Shown here: positions 33,578 to 42,621 of the stretch, piece by piece
Layout of the letters: the number at the start of each line of letters is the position of its first letter
Numbering within the stretch: the first letter of the stretch is position 1
NCBI GenBank assembly: GCA_027533455.1
Contig: JAPZUC010000001.1
Location: forward strand, 1-64,000
Direction: 5' to 3'
Length of the DNA stretch: 64,000 nucleotides
DNA from: Porphyrobacter sp.
GTDB taxonomy: Bacteria; Pseudomonadota; Alphaproteobacteria; Sphingomonadales; Sphingomonadaceae
Notes under the pieces: generated by a model
Told to the model about the DNA's origin: nothing
Databases searched by the model: none
The model's input: the letters and a program-made list of their open reading frames with translations, nothing else
Made by a program: the position numbers and the translations under genes

Positions 33578-34510
33578 ATGAAAATCGGTTTGAGTGATGT
33601 GGAAGGTCATGTTCTTCATGGCCTGCTTGAAGAAACTTCTGGCGATATCGTGATCAGGCTCGACCGGCAGGGCTTCATCATTCACGCATCGGCGAACATT
33701 GCCGAGCTTGGGCTCGATATGTCCGCCGCACTGCTGCTGCCGCACATCACCGATCTGGCCGAGCGCGGCCATGCCGCCTTGCTTGCCGAACATGTGGCGC
33801 AGGTTCTGGAAGGAAGCTCCCAGATCGGCTGGGCCGAGTTTCCAGTGAACGCCTGCGGCGATAGCGATAACTGCCGCGAAGCCCCTTACCAGAGCTGGTA
33901 TGCGCTCAGCCTCAGCCCGATGCGCACTTCGGACGGCACGCCCGACGGGGCGCTGTGCCTTATGCGATCAGTGCAGCAATTGCGCAGTCTCGAAGGCGAG
34001 CTGCATACCCGCGCGGTCACCGATCCGCTTACAGGCCTCGCCAACCGCCAGGCCTTCTGCGCCAGCCTGCGCCGCCACCTTGCGCGCGGCGGCGGACAAA
34101 TGGTCGCGGTCTTCGCGGTGGACGGGATGCGGGCATTGCTGCTGCGCTATGGACAGCGAACCGCCGACGAAGTGCTGTGGGGTTTTGCCAAGTTCCTCGA
34201 GACGATGACGCTGCCCGGCCATGAACTCGGGCAGCTCGATGGCGAGCGGTTTGCGGTTCTGCTGCCCGAAATGACACTGCGGGGCGCGCGTGAATGGGCC
34301 GAAGACGTGCTGCAAACCTTCGCCGGCCTTACCGCTCCCGCCCAGAGCACGAACAAGCCCAAGGCGCCGCAGCTGACAGCTAGTGCCGGTTTGGCGCGGG
34401 TCGAGTGCACCGTCGACTGGACGCTGCGCGAGGCGGAACTGGGTCTGGTTCTGGCGCGCGCCGGCGGCGGCCGGCAGGCGGCAGTGGCGGGCCACCGGAG
34501 AGCCGCATAA
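33578..34510 (+). CDS. PAS-like plus degenerate GGDEF domain protein
   Basis: The 310-residue cytoplasmic protein has a PAS-like sensor half (DIVIRLDRQGFIIHASAN; WYALSLSPM) and a GGDEF-type domain starting AVTDPLTGLANRQAF. The signature loop reads LDGERF at residues 220-225, so the catalytic acidic positions are changed (Glu to Arg) and diguanylate cyclase activity is unlikely. The start is unclear: a TTG at 33539 adds 13 residues. Next to the PilZ-HTH gene, it may act as a c-di-GMP-related sensor or effector without synthesis. Confidence 0.78.
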   Translation: MKIGLSDVEGHVLHGLLEETSGDIVIRLDRQGFIIHASANIAELGLDMSAALLLPHITDLAERGHAALLAEHVAQVLEGSSQIGWAEFPVNACGDSDNCREAPYQSWYALSLSPMRTSDGTPDGALCLMRSVQQLRSLEGELHTRAVTDPLTGLANRQAFCASLRRHLARGGGQMVAVFAVDGMRALLLRYGQRTADEVLWGFAKFLETMTLPGHELGQLDGERFAVLLPEMTLRGAREWAEDVLQTFAGLTAPAQSTNKPKAPQLTASAGLARVECTVDWTLREAELGLVLARAGGGRQAAVAGHRRAA

Positions 34511-34554
34511 TCCAAACTGGACTCACGTGGCAGGGACACTAAACCCTCGCCCCC

Positions 34555-35739
34555 ATGAGCCACATTGCCACCATCCTGCTGCTCGGTTCGGGCGAGCTGG
34601 GCCGCGAATTCGTCATCTCAGCCAAGCGCCTCGGCGCGCGGGTTATCGCCTGTGACAGCTATGATAATGCCCCCGCGATGCAGGTGGCGGACGCGCGCGA
34701 GGTCTTCTCCATGCTCGATGGCGCGGGATTGCGGGCAGCGGCAGGGAAGCACCGCCCCGATTTGATCGTCCCCGAAATCGAGGCGATCCGCACCGAGGTG
34801 CTGGCCGATCTGGAAGCAGAAGGCCTTACCATCGTGCCCTCCGCCCGCGCCGCGCAGCTGACCATGAACCGTGATGCGATCCGCGATCTGGCGGCGGGCG
34901 AGCTGGGCCTCGTAACCTCGCAATACGGCTATGCCGAAAGCTTCGCCGAGGCGCAGACCATTGCCGCCAGGATCGGCTATCCTCTGGTGATGAAGCCGGT
35001 CATGTCCTCGTCCGGCAAGGGGCAGAGCAAGGTCGACGGGCCGGAGGCGCTGGAGGCGGCGTGGGAATATGCCGTCGCCAACATGCGCGGCGACCGCGCG
35101 CGGGTGATCTGCGAACAATTTATCGCCTTCGATTACGAGATCACCCTGCTGACCATCCGCCATGCAGGTGGCATCAGCTTCTGTCCGCCCATCGGCCACC
35201 GGCAGGAACGCGGCGATTATCGCGAAAGCTGGCAGCCCGCCGCCATGTCCGCCGCCGCCCTCGCGAGCGCGCAGGACATGGCCGCCAAGGTTGTTATGGC
35301 GCTGCAAGGCGACGGACGCGGATGGGGGCTTTACGGCGTCGAATTCTTCGTGCGCGGGGAAGAGGTGATCTTCTCCGAACTGTCCCCCCGCCCACATGAT
35401 ACGGGCATGGTGACGCTCGCCAGCCAGGACCTGACCGAATTCGATCTCCACGCCCGCGCGATCCTCGGCCTGCCTGTCCCGACCGAAATCGCCGCCCGCA
35501 CCGCCGCCTCCGCCGTAATCCTTGCCGACCGCGAGAGCGACAGCTTTGCCTTCGAAGGCGTCTCAGATGCGCTGGCTATGGGCGACACGGACGTGCGGAT
35601 TTTCGGGAAGCCCGTGACCCGCCCTTACCGCCGCATGGGCGTGGCGCTAGCTCGCGCCGCCGATGCTCCGGCAGCCGTCGATCTGGCGAAACAGACCGCC
35701 CAAGCGGTGCGGATTGTCTATTCGCCCTCCAACGACTAG
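34555..35739 (+). CDS. purT: Formate-dependent phosphoribosylglycinamide formyltransferase
   Basis: The 394-residue ATP-grasp enzyme makes formyl-GAR from GAR, formate and ATP in purine synthesis. It starts LLLGSGELGREFVISAKRLG and has VPEIEAIRTEVL, VMKPVMSSSGKGQS and ELSPRPHDTGMVT. It is ten bases upstream of a nitronate monooxygenase-like gene and in a row with purU, which supplies formate. Confidence 0.97.
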   Translation: MSHIATILLLGSGELGREFVISAKRLGARVIACDSYDNAPAMQVADAREVFSMLDGAGLRAAAGKHRPDLIVPEIEAIRTEVLADLEAEGLTIVPSARAAQLTMNRDAIRDLAAGELGLVTSQYGYAESFAEAQTIAARIGYPLVMKPVMSSSGKGQSKVDGPEALEAAWEYAVANMRGDRARVICEQFIAFDYEITLLTIRHAGGISFCPPIGHRQERGDYRESWQPAAMSAAALASAQDMAAKVVMALQGDGRGWGLYGVEFFVRGEEVIFSELSPRPHDTGMVTLASQDLTEFDLHARAILGLPVPTEIAARTAASAVILADRESDSFAFEGVSDALAMGDTDVRIFGKPVTRPYRRMGVALARAADAPAAVDLAKQTAQAVRIVYSPSND

Positions 35740-35748
35740 GGCGCGAGC

Positions 35749-36762
35749 ATGGAAACCTATCCCAAGACAGCCGCGATGATGAAGCGCGGCACCGATTTCC
35801 TCGGCTGCGAGACCGCGATCCTGTGCGGCGCGATGAGCTGGGTGAGCGAGCGCAACCTCGTGGCCGCCATATCCAACGCAGGCGGCTTCGGCGTGATCGC
35901 CTGCGGGGCGATGACACCCGAATTGCTCGACAAGGAAATCGCAGCGACCAAGGCGCTGACCTCCAAGCCCTTCGGCGTCAACCTCATCACCATGCACCCC
36001 GCGCTGTTCGATCTGATCGCGGTGTGCCGCAAGCATGGCGTGACCCACGTGGTGCTGGCAGGCGGCATCCCGCCCAAGGGCTCGGTGGAAGCGATCAAGG
36101 CCGACGACAGCGGCATCAAGGTGATCTGCTTCGCGCCGACCCTTGCGCTCGCCAAGAAACTGCTGCGTTCCGGCGCGGACGCGCTGGTGATCGAGGGCAT
36201 GGAAGCGGGCGGCCATATCGGCCCGGTCTCCACCTCGGTGCTGGCGCAGGAAATCCTGCCCGCTCTGGCCGAAGAACACCTGATCTTCGTCGCCGGCGGC
36301 ATCGGCCGGGGCGAGGCGATCGCGAGCTACCTCGAAATGGGCGCGGCCGGCGTGCAATTGGGCACGCGCTTCGCCTGCGCGACCGAGAGCATCGCCCACC
36401 CCGATTTCAAGAAGGCCTTTTTCCGCGCCTCGGCCCGCGAGGCGGTCGCCTCCGTGCAGGTCGATCCGCGCCTGCCGGTGATCCCGGTGCGCGCGCTCAA
36501 GAACAAGGGCACCGAGGAATTCACCGCCAAGCAGCGCGAAGTCGCCGCGCTTCTGGATGCGGGCGAAGTCGACATGGGCGAGGCCCAGCTCCAGATCGAG
36601 CACTTCTGGGCCGGTGCCCTGCGCCGCGCGGTGATCGACGGCGATGTCGAGAACGGCAGCGTCATGGCGGGCCAGTCAGTCGGCATGGTTACCAAGGAAG
36701 AACCCGCTGCCGACATCATCGCCGAGCTGATGCACCAGTGCGAGGCGGCGCTGGCGAAGTAA
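35749..36762 (+). CDS. Nitronate monooxygenase/NPD-like flavoprotein
   Basis: The 337-residue TIM-barrel FMN protein has the family features [39 protein letters not shown] with the conserved GGHxG motif, and [11 protein letters not shown]. Such enzymes oxidise nitronates or act as FabK-like enoyl-ACP reductases. It lies between purT and purU with tiny gaps, suggesting shared transcription. The link to formate metabolism is unclear. Confidence 0.88.
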   Translation: METYPKTAAMMKRGTDFLGCETAILCGAMSWVSERNLVAAISNAGGFGVIACGAMTPELLDKEIAATKALTSKPFGVNLITMHPALFDLIAVCRKHGVTHVVLAGGIPPKGSVEAIKADDSGIKVICFAPTLALAKKLLRSGADALVIEGMEAGGHIGPVSTSVLAQEILPALAEEHLIFVAGGIGRGEAIASYLEMGAAGVQLGTRFACATESIAHPDFKKAFFRASAREAVASVQVDPRLPVIPVRALKNKGTEEFTAKQREVAALLDAGEVDMGEAQLQIEHFWAGALRRAVIDGDVENGSVMAGQSVGMVTKEEPAADIIAELMHQCEAALAK

Positions 36763-36763
36763 G

Positions 36764-37630
36764 GTGGCAGAACCTCTCGTCCTCACCCTCGCCTGTCCCG
36801 ACCGGCCCGGCATCACCGCGCGGGTCACCGGATTCCTGTTCGAGCGCGGGTGCAACATCCTCGATGCCCAGCAGTTCAACGATCGCGCCGGCAACGGGGG
36901 CGGCGACCGCTTCTTCATGCGGGTCGTGTTCGATCCCGACGGCTCGACGCCTGAGAGCCTGCGCGCTGACTTCGCCGCTTTGGCAGGCGAATATGCGTTC
37001 GACTGGAAAATGGCGCGCGAAGACCGCCCGCGCCGCACCATCATTCTCGTCAGCAAGTTCGACCACTGCCTTGTCGATCTGATCTACCGCTGCCGCACCG
37101 GCGAATTGCCGATCGACATTGTCGCGATCGTCTCGAACCACCCGCGCGAGGCCGCGATCCGGGTGGATATCGGCGATATCCCGTTCCACCACATCCCGGT
37201 CGCCCCCGACACCAAGCCCGCCGCCGAGGCGCAGTTCCGTGCGCTGGCAGAGCAGACCGACGCCGAGCTGGTGGTGCTGGCGCGCTACATGCAGGTCTTC
37301 TCGGACGAGCAATCCGCGCATTTCGCGGGGCGCTGCATCAACATCCACCACTCCTTCCTGCCCGGTTTCAAGGGCGCGCGGCCTTACCATCAGGCCCACG
37401 AGCGCGGAGTGAAGATCATCGGGGCGACCGCGCACTTCGTCACCGCCGACCTCGATGAAGGCCCGATCATCCATCAGGATATCGAGCGCATCACTCACGC
37501 CGATTCCCCCGAGGATCTGGTGCGCAAGGGCCGCGACATCGAACGCCGGGTGCTAGCCGAAGCGGTGCGGCTGTTCGCGCAGGAGCGGGTGCTGATGAAT
37601 GGCGACCGCACGGTCGTCTTCAGAGGCTAG
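36764..37630 (+). CDS. purU: Formyltetrahydrofolate deformylase
   Basis: The 288-residue protein has an N-terminal ACT domain ([20 protein letters not shown]) and a formyltransferase-like catalytic domain with [20 protein letters not shown] and [15 protein letters not shown]. It releases formate from 10-formyl-THF, feeding PurT. Start GTG 36764 sits one base after the preceding stop. Confidence 0.96.
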   Translation: MAEPLVLTLACPDRPGITARVTGFLFERGCNILDAQQFNDRAGNGGGDRFFMRVVFDPDGSTPESLRADFAALAGEYAFDWKMAREDRPRRTIILVSKFDHCLVDLIYRCRTGELPIDIVAIVSNHPREAAIRVDIGDIPFHHIPVAPDTKPAAEAQFRALAEQTDAELVVLARYMQVFSDEQSAHFAGRCINIHHSFLPGFKGARPYHQAHERGVKIIGATAHFVTADLDEGPIIHQDIERITHADSPEDLVRKGRDIERRVLAEAVRLFAQERVLMNGDRTVVFRG

Positions 37631-37679
37631 ACGCTTTTCGCAGGTGTGCGATGCGCGCGGGCAAGGCACACTGGCCACC

Positions 37680-38081
37680 ATGATCGTCCAGCGCCTCGAC
37701 CATGTGAACATCATCACCGACCGGCTTGCCGAGACCGCGCGGTTCTATGCCGAGCTGCTCGATCTGGAGGAGCGTGACGGGCCGCCACCCCTGCCGCCAC
37801 ATCAGGTGCGCTGGATGTATGACGCGGGCGGACAGGCGATCCTGCACATCAATTCACTTGATTGCCCGCGCGCCTTCGACCGCGAGGTCGTGCCCGGGGC
37901 CGAGACAGGCGCGATCCACCATGTCGCATTGCGCTGCGGGGAGTTCGACGAGGTGAAAGCGCGGCTCGACCGCCAAGGCGCAGATTACCGCGTCAATGAT
38001 CTCAGCAGCATAGGGTTAAGGCAGATCTTCGCCGCTGATCCCAACAACGTGCTGCTGGAGCTGAACTTCTTCAGCACCTAG
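37680..38081 (+). CDS. VOC-family protein (glyoxalase-like)
   Basis: The 133-residue protein starts MIVQRLDHVNIITDRLAETA and has HHVALRCGEFDEVKARL and a C-terminal FAADPNNVLLELNF, which fits the vicinal oxygen chelate fold with metal ligands His and Glu. Substrate unknown. It follows purU by about 50 bases. Its stop overlaps the convergent DUF442-type gene by four bases. Confidence 0.85.
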   Translation: MIVQRLDHVNIITDRLAETARFYAELLDLEERDGPPPLPPHQVRWMYDAGGQAILHINSLDCPRAFDREVVPGAETGAIHHVALRCGEFDEVKARLDRQGADYRVNDLSSIGLRQIFAADPNNVLLELNFFST

Positions 38082-38527
38082 CTCTGAAGCAATCTGTGCC
38101 ATGCGGCAGGTGCGGTTTCGTCTTCCAGCGGGTTCCAGACGGCAGCCATGCGCGCGCGGGCTTCAGGCTCTGGTAGACCGGCTGCGCGGTCAATCAGATA
38201 GAAGAACGCCGTCACCCTCCAGTTCATGATGCAATGCACGTGTGCGGGGCCGGTATGCACGGCGAGCGCCTTTTCGAGCGCGGCGACATGCTCGCGTGTC
38301 GGCGCATCAAAGGGCACCGGGATATGGGTATAGGCAATTCCCTCTGCGGCAAGTCGTCCGGCTTCGTCAGCCAAGGCCTCGGGGTGGCTATCGAGCGCAA
38401 GGTTCACCACATGGCGAACGCCGATCGCGGCAAGGCGCGCGGGGTCACCGGCTTCGAGCTTGCCCGAAGTGGTGATCCCGTCGGGCCGTCGCTGCCAGTT
38501 GCGGATGTCGAGAGGATCGCTCGTCAT
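38078..38527 (-). CDS. DUF442/phosphatase-like protein
   Basis: The 149-residue protein has SGKLEAGDPARLAAIGVRHVVNLAL, and a P-loop-like VHCIMNWRVTAFFYLI in which a Cys is four residues from the Arg (CX4R, shorter than the classical CX5R). This pattern is seen in a group of proteins annotated as protein tyrosine phosphatase-like or beta-lactamase-hydrolase-like. Activity is uncertain. It lies two bases downstream of the quinoprotein dehydrogenase stop. Confidence 0.75.
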   Translation of the reverse strand: MTSDPLDIRNWQRRPDGITTSGKLEAGDPARLAAIGVRHVVNLALDSHPEALADEAGRLAAEGIAYTHIPVPFDAPTREHVAALEKALAVHTGPAHVHCIMNWRVTAFFYLIDRAAGLPEPEARARMAAVWNPLEDETAPAAWHRLLQS

Positions 38528-38529
38528 AG

Positions 38530-40698
38530 CTACCTGCGGGCGACTTTCTTTGCACCCTCGATCGCCTTGTCCTCGTTGGCGCGCTTGATGACGTAGGCAC
38601 GGATCGCCTCGATCTCGGCCTTCGAGAGCGATCCGGCGAAGCTGGCCATGCCGCGATCTTTCAGCGCGCCGTCATGCACCACGGTTTGCCATGTTGCGGC
38701 GCTTTCCAGCGCGCCCGCACGGCGCAAGTCGGGCAGCACGGTCGAGCCGACCGCGCCTGGCGCATGGCACACCGCGCAATAGCGACCATATTTCACCTGC
38801 CCGACCGCGATCACCTCGGGCGAGGCCGTGCTCGGCGGCGGGTCGAGCGGCAGGTCAGCCAGCGCGGGTTCGGCCGGAAGCTTGGCGGTGCCGCCAAGTT
38901 TGAAGACCAGCAGACGACTGATGTTCCTCACCGGCGCCTTGCGGTTGATCAGGTCGCCATCGACCGACAGGGCATAGGCCCCGCCCCAGCCGGCCAGCAC
39001 CGCGACATATTGCTCCCCATTGACGGTGTAGGTCACCGGCGGCGCGACAACGCCGGTCTGCGCGGCGAAGCTCCACAGCTTCTTGCCGTTGGCTGCATCA
39101 TAAGCGTTGAATTCGCTGCCCGTGGTTCCCTGGAACACGAGGCCCCCGCCGGTTGCCAGCAACCCGCCGTTCCACGGCCCGGGATGCTCGACTGTCCAGC
39201 GCGCCTTCTGCGCCACCGGGTCCCAAGCCACCAGCCTGCCCTTCAGGGTCCCTGCCGCCTGCTTGCGGAAGCCCCCGTCAGCCGGGAGCTCGCCGGCGAG
39301 GCTGACGCCGACATTGAAGCCGCGCGCGCGGTCGGGCTTCCAGTTGGGTTCGGGCGCATACATCATCCCCGCTTCGAAGGCCGGGATGTAGACGAGATTT
39401 TCGGTCGGGCTATAGGCCATCGGGTGCCAATTGTGCCCGCCCAGCGGCCCCGGCAACACCAGAGCAGGCTTGCCGGTCTTGTCGATCCGGGTTTCGGGGT
39501 TCTCGATCGGGCGGCCGGTCTTGGGATCAACCCCGGTTGCCCAGTTGAGGCCGACATAGGGCTTGGCGCTGATGAACTGCCCCGTCTCGCGGTCGATCAC
39601 GTAGAAGAAGCCGTTCTTGGGTGCCTGCATCAGCACCTTGCGCATCTTGCCGTCGATTTTCATGTCGGCGAGCATGATGTGCTGGGTGGCGGTGTAATCC
39701 CAGGTCTCCCCCGGCGTGGTCTGGTAGTGCCAGACATATTCGCCGGTCTTGGGCCGGATCGCGACGATGCTGGAGAGGTAGAGATTGTCTCCTTCCCCCG
39801 TGCCGTCCTTGCCAGGCGAGCGATAGGCACGGTTCCACGGAGAGCCGTTGCCAACGCCGATATAGAGTAGGTCGAGATCGGGATCGTAGGCCATCGAATC
39901 CCACACCGTGCCGCCACCACCGATCGCGTCATTGGCGCCGAGCACGTCCATGTTCCACGTTTCCGCGGCCTTCTGGAGGTAGGCGGGCGCATCATCGCCC
40001 TGGCCGCCCTCGGGCACGGTGTAGAACTTCCAGAGCTGCTCGCCGTCGTCAGCCGAATAGGCCGCGACAAAGCCGCGCACGCCGAACTCGGCGCCGCCAT
40101 TGCCGATGATCACCTTGCCATCGATCACACGCGGCGCGCCGGTGATGGTGTAGCTCTTGGACTGGTCGACGGTGACCTTCTCCCACGCGACCTTGCCGGT
40201 CTCCCGGTCGAGCGCGATCAACCGGCCATCCAGCGTGCCGAAGAACAGCTTGTCGCCATAGGTCGCGAGGCCGCGGTTGACGACGTCGCAGCAGGCCTTG
40301 ACCGCCGTCTCGCCCGGAACCTTGGGGTCATACTCCCACATTGGCTTGCCGGTGGTGGCATCGAACGCCTTTACCTTGCTCCATGCGGTGGTGAGGTAGA
40401 GCTTGCCATCGATCACCAGCGGGGTCGCTTCCTGCCCGCGACCGGTGTCCATGTCGGCATACCAGGCAAGGCCCAACTGGCCGACATTGTCGCGGTTCAC
40501 CCCGTCCAAGGGCGAGAAGCGCTGTTCGGAATAGGTGCGTCCGTGGCTGATCCAGTTGGCCGAATCGCCGTCGGCCCCGATCAGCATCGCGGTGGTGATC
40601 CCCTCGCCCTCGCTGCTTCCGAAAATCTGGCTGCAATTGGCCAGCATCCCTGCCGAAAGCAACACGGCCGCCCCCGCAGCCCAGCGCTTGAAGTCCAT
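38530..40698 (-). CDS. PQQ-dependent quinohemoprotein alcohol dehydrogenase
   Basis: The 722-residue periplasmic protein combines an eight-bladed PQQ propeller and a C-terminal cytochrome c domain. The start MDFKRWAAGAAVLLSAGMLANC is a lipoprotein-like signal, with GGAGAGGGAT upstream. Adjacent Cys residues (KACCDVV, about 135-136) form the PQQ-site vicinal disulfide; WEYDPKVPGE, GVGNGSPWN and the heme motif CAVCH (about 641-645), with Met near 682, follow. It oxidises alcohols and passes electrons to a cytochrome. PQQ synthesis genes are not in the window. Confidence 0.93.
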   Translation of the reverse strand: MDFKRWAAGAAVLLSAGMLANCSQIFGSSEGEGITTAMLIGADGDSANWISHGRTYSEQRFSPLDGVNRDNVGQLGLAWYADMDTGRGQEATPLVIDGKLYLTTAWSKVKAFDATTGKPMWEYDPKVPGETAVKACCDVVNRGLATYGDKLFFGTLDGRLIALDRETGKVAWEKVTVDQSKSYTITGAPRVIDGKVIIGNGGAEFGVRGFVAAYSADDGEQLWKFYTVPEGGQGDDAPAYLQKAAETWNMDVLGANDAIGGGGTVWDSMAYDPDLDLLYIGVGNGSPWNRAYRSPGKDGTGEGDNLYLSSIVAIRPKTGEYVWHYQTTPGETWDYTATQHIMLADMKIDGKMRKVLMQAPKNGFFYVIDRETGQFISAKPYVGLNWATGVDPKTGRPIENPETRIDKTGKPALVLPGPLGGHNWHPMAYSPTENLVYIPAFEAGMMYAPEPNWKPDRARGFNVGVSLAGELPADGGFRKQAAGTLKGRLVAWDPVAQKARWTVEHPGPWNGGLLATGGGLVFQGTTGSEFNAYDAANGKKLWSFAAQTGVVAPPVTYTVNGEQYVAVLAGWGGAYALSVDGDLINRKAPVRNISRLLVFKLGGTAKLPAEPALADLPLDPPPSTASPEVIAVGQVKYGRYCAVCHAPGAVGSTVLPDLRRAGALESAATWQTVVHDGALKDRGMASFAGSLSKAEIEAIRAYVIKRANEDKAIEGAKKVARR

Positions 40699-40839
40699 CG
40701 ATCCCTCTCCCCGGCCTAGTGAGCCGTATATGTTTTGACGCATGTTGCCGCGCCCAACCCCGCTTGTCCATTCCCGCTTGTGGAACACGCCGCGCCGCGC
40801 CAGAACGCGGGCCGGGTGGGTGTGCCAAGGAGATGATCG

Positions 40840-41715
40840 ATGTGCGATGAAAGCAAGCTCGAGGAATGGGCGCGTAGTGCCATCAGCCGCCGCCAGTTCG
40901 GCGCGCTCACCGGAGCCGCAGCACTGGCTGCCTGTGCGGGCGGAGAGAGCGCCGCCACCACCCCGCTCCCCGGCCTCAAGGAACAGGCCGTCAGCTTCCC
41001 CACAGCCGATGGCACGATGGACGGCATCATCGTCCAGCCGGTCGCCGGTGATCACCCCGCCGTCATCCTGTGGCCCGATATCGCCGGCGTGCGCGAGGCC
41101 AAGCGCAACATCGCCCGAAAGCTCGCCGCAGACGGCTATGCCGTGCTGGTGGTGAACCCCTATTACCGCGACGTCGCGGGTGAACAGTTCGCCGATTTCG
41201 CGGCGTTTATCGCGGGCGGCGGCTTCGGCAAGGTCGGCCCATGGCGCGGCAAGCTGAACGCCGAGGCGATCATGCGCGATGCAACCGCAATCGTGGCATG
41301 GCTCGACCGGCAAAAGGGCATCGACACAAAGCGCGGGATCGGCACGCAGGGCTATTGCATGGGCGGGCCATTCACGGTGTGGAGTGCGGCTGCGGTCCCT
41401 TCGCGCATCAAGGCCGCCGCTAGCTTCCACGGCGGCGGGCTGGTGCGCCCTGATGCACCCATGAGCCCGCACAAGCTGCTGCCGCAAGTCGATGCCGCGC
41501 TGCTGATCGCCGTGGCGCAGGATGATGACGCCAAGGCCCCCGCCGACAAGACCACCTTCGCAGAAGCCGCCAAGGCCGCGGGTGTCGAGGCCAAGGTCGA
41601 AGTCTACGCCGGCGACCACGGCTGGATGGTGCCCGACAGCCCGGCCTACAACATCGCCGCCGCTGTCAAGGGCGAGGCGGACCTGCTCGCGCTCTACAAG
41701 GGTGCGCTGGGGTAA
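40840..41715 (+). CDS. Dienelactone hydrolase family protein with Tat/lipoprotein-like signal
   Basis: The 291-residue alpha/beta hydrolase has SRRQFGALTGAAALAAC near the N-terminus, consistent with a Tat signal and a lipobox, so export is likely. The nucleophile is Cys in GYCMGGP (about residue 172), with acidic QDDDAK and the catalytic His in GDHGWMVP, the dienelactone hydrolase triad. AAGGAGAT precedes the ATG. It diverges from the PQQ dehydrogenase across 141 bases. Confidence 0.88.
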   Translation: MCDESKLEEWARSAISRRQFGALTGAAALAACAGGESAATTPLPGLKEQAVSFPTADGTMDGIIVQPVAGDHPAVILWPDIAGVREAKRNIARKLAADGYAVLVVNPYYRDVAGEQFADFAAFIAGGGFGKVGPWRGKLNAEAIMRDATAIVAWLDRQKGIDTKRGIGTQGYCMGGPFTVWSAAAVPSRIKAAASFHGGGLVRPDAPMSPHKLLPQVDAALLIAVAQDDDAKAPADKTTFAEAAKAAGVEAKVEVYAGDHGWMVPDSPAYNIAAAVKGEADLLALYKGALG

Positions 41716-41927
41716 CACACCGGAGGTTCTGCGCGGACCATTGCGATTGCCTCACATCTGGAACCGCTCGGCGAAAATGGTGTTGCTCCGGTCGAATTAA
41801 CCGAAGATGCAAATGCAATATAAGCCTAACGCTTCCCACGGTGCCGCCAACGCGACCCCTGCGGGGCGTCACGCGTTCAAGTGCTAACCTTGAAGGGTCC
41901 GCACGAACCACGAGTAGGAGAAACCGG

Positions 41928-42554
41928 ATGTTCAAGTATCTTGCCAGCGCTGCAGCACTGGCTTTGGCGGCAACTCCCCTCGCCGCTCAGGACGTGACAG
42001 AAGAGACCACCACCGACAACTTCGGCGCCACGGTCAGCGCGCTTGCCAAGGGGCAGCGCGATGCCGAGACCAAGGGCATCGGCGAGCAAGTTTCAGCAGA
42101 GGCCAAGGCGCGCGCAGAAGCCCGCCGTGCCGCAGCCGAGGGCGATGAGGATGAAGACGAGGCAGAAGAAGCCTCTGCAACCTCGTCGGACGACACAGAT
42201 GACGCAGACGAAACCGAGGACGCAGACGACACGGATGACGCGGAAGATGCCGTGACCGGCCGTGCCAACGCCAACCCGAATTCGGCTGCTGCCCAGGCCG
42301 AGGCGGTTGCCGCAGCGCGCGGTGACAACAGCAGCGTCAAGGACAACACCGGTGCCGTAGCCGAGCTTCGCGCAGCGCGATCGGGCCGCGAATTCGGTGC
42401 CGAAGCACGTTCTGCCGCTTCGGACGCTCGCGCCGCTGCTGCTGACGGTCGTCAAGTGGCAGCAGATGCCCGCGCTGCCGCCAACCAGGCGCGCGAAACC
42501 GCGCAGACGATCCGCGACACCGTGCGCAACGCCCGTCCGGGCCGCGGAGGTTAA
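41928..42554 (+). CDS. Secreted acidic/alanine-rich low-complexity protein
   Basis: The 208-residue protein has a signal peptide (MFKYLASAAALALAATPLAAQ), then an Asp/Glu-rich block (about residues 68-105, DDTDDADETEDADDTDDAED) and an Ala/Arg-rich helical C-terminus (DARAAAADGRQVAADARAAA). I do not recognise a family. The acidic segment could bind cations or the cell surface. It is followed by a strong stem-loop. Confidence 0.7.
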   Translation: MFKYLASAAALALAATPLAAQDVTEETTTDNFGATVSALAKGQRDAETKGIGEQVSAEAKARAEARRAAAEGDEDEDEAEEASATSSDDTDDADETEDADDTDDAEDAVTGRANANPNSAAAQAEAVAAARGDNSSVKDNTGAVAELRAARSGREFGAEARSAASDARAAAADGRQVAADARAAANQARETAQTIRDTVRNARPGRGG

Positions 42555-42571
42555 CCACAAAAAATGTCTAA

Positions 42572-42607
42572 AGAAAGGCGGAGCTCGCTATGCGACTCCG
42601 CCTTTCT
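42572..42607 (+). terminator. Stem-loop between the acidic protein and the barrel gene
   Basis: A perfect 12-base-pair stem (AGAAAGGCGGAG with CTCCGCCTTTCT) closes a 12-base loop. The right arm ends in a short T run. It ends only 14 bases before the next ATG, so it may act as an attenuator or leave the downstream start within a hairpin-flanked leader. Confidence 0.65.
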
Positions 42608-42621
42608 GCATGGGGAACATT

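Noticed and set aside
35823-37082. A 419-codon plus-strand frame across the nitronate monooxygenase and purU
   Set aside because: Arg/Gly-rich translation in a shifted frame of two secure genes.
40699-41718. N-terminal extension of the PQQ dehydrogenase frame up to 41718
   Set aside because: The extension is antisense to the dienelactone hydrolase gene; the lipoprotein-like signal and ribosome binding site place the start at 40698.
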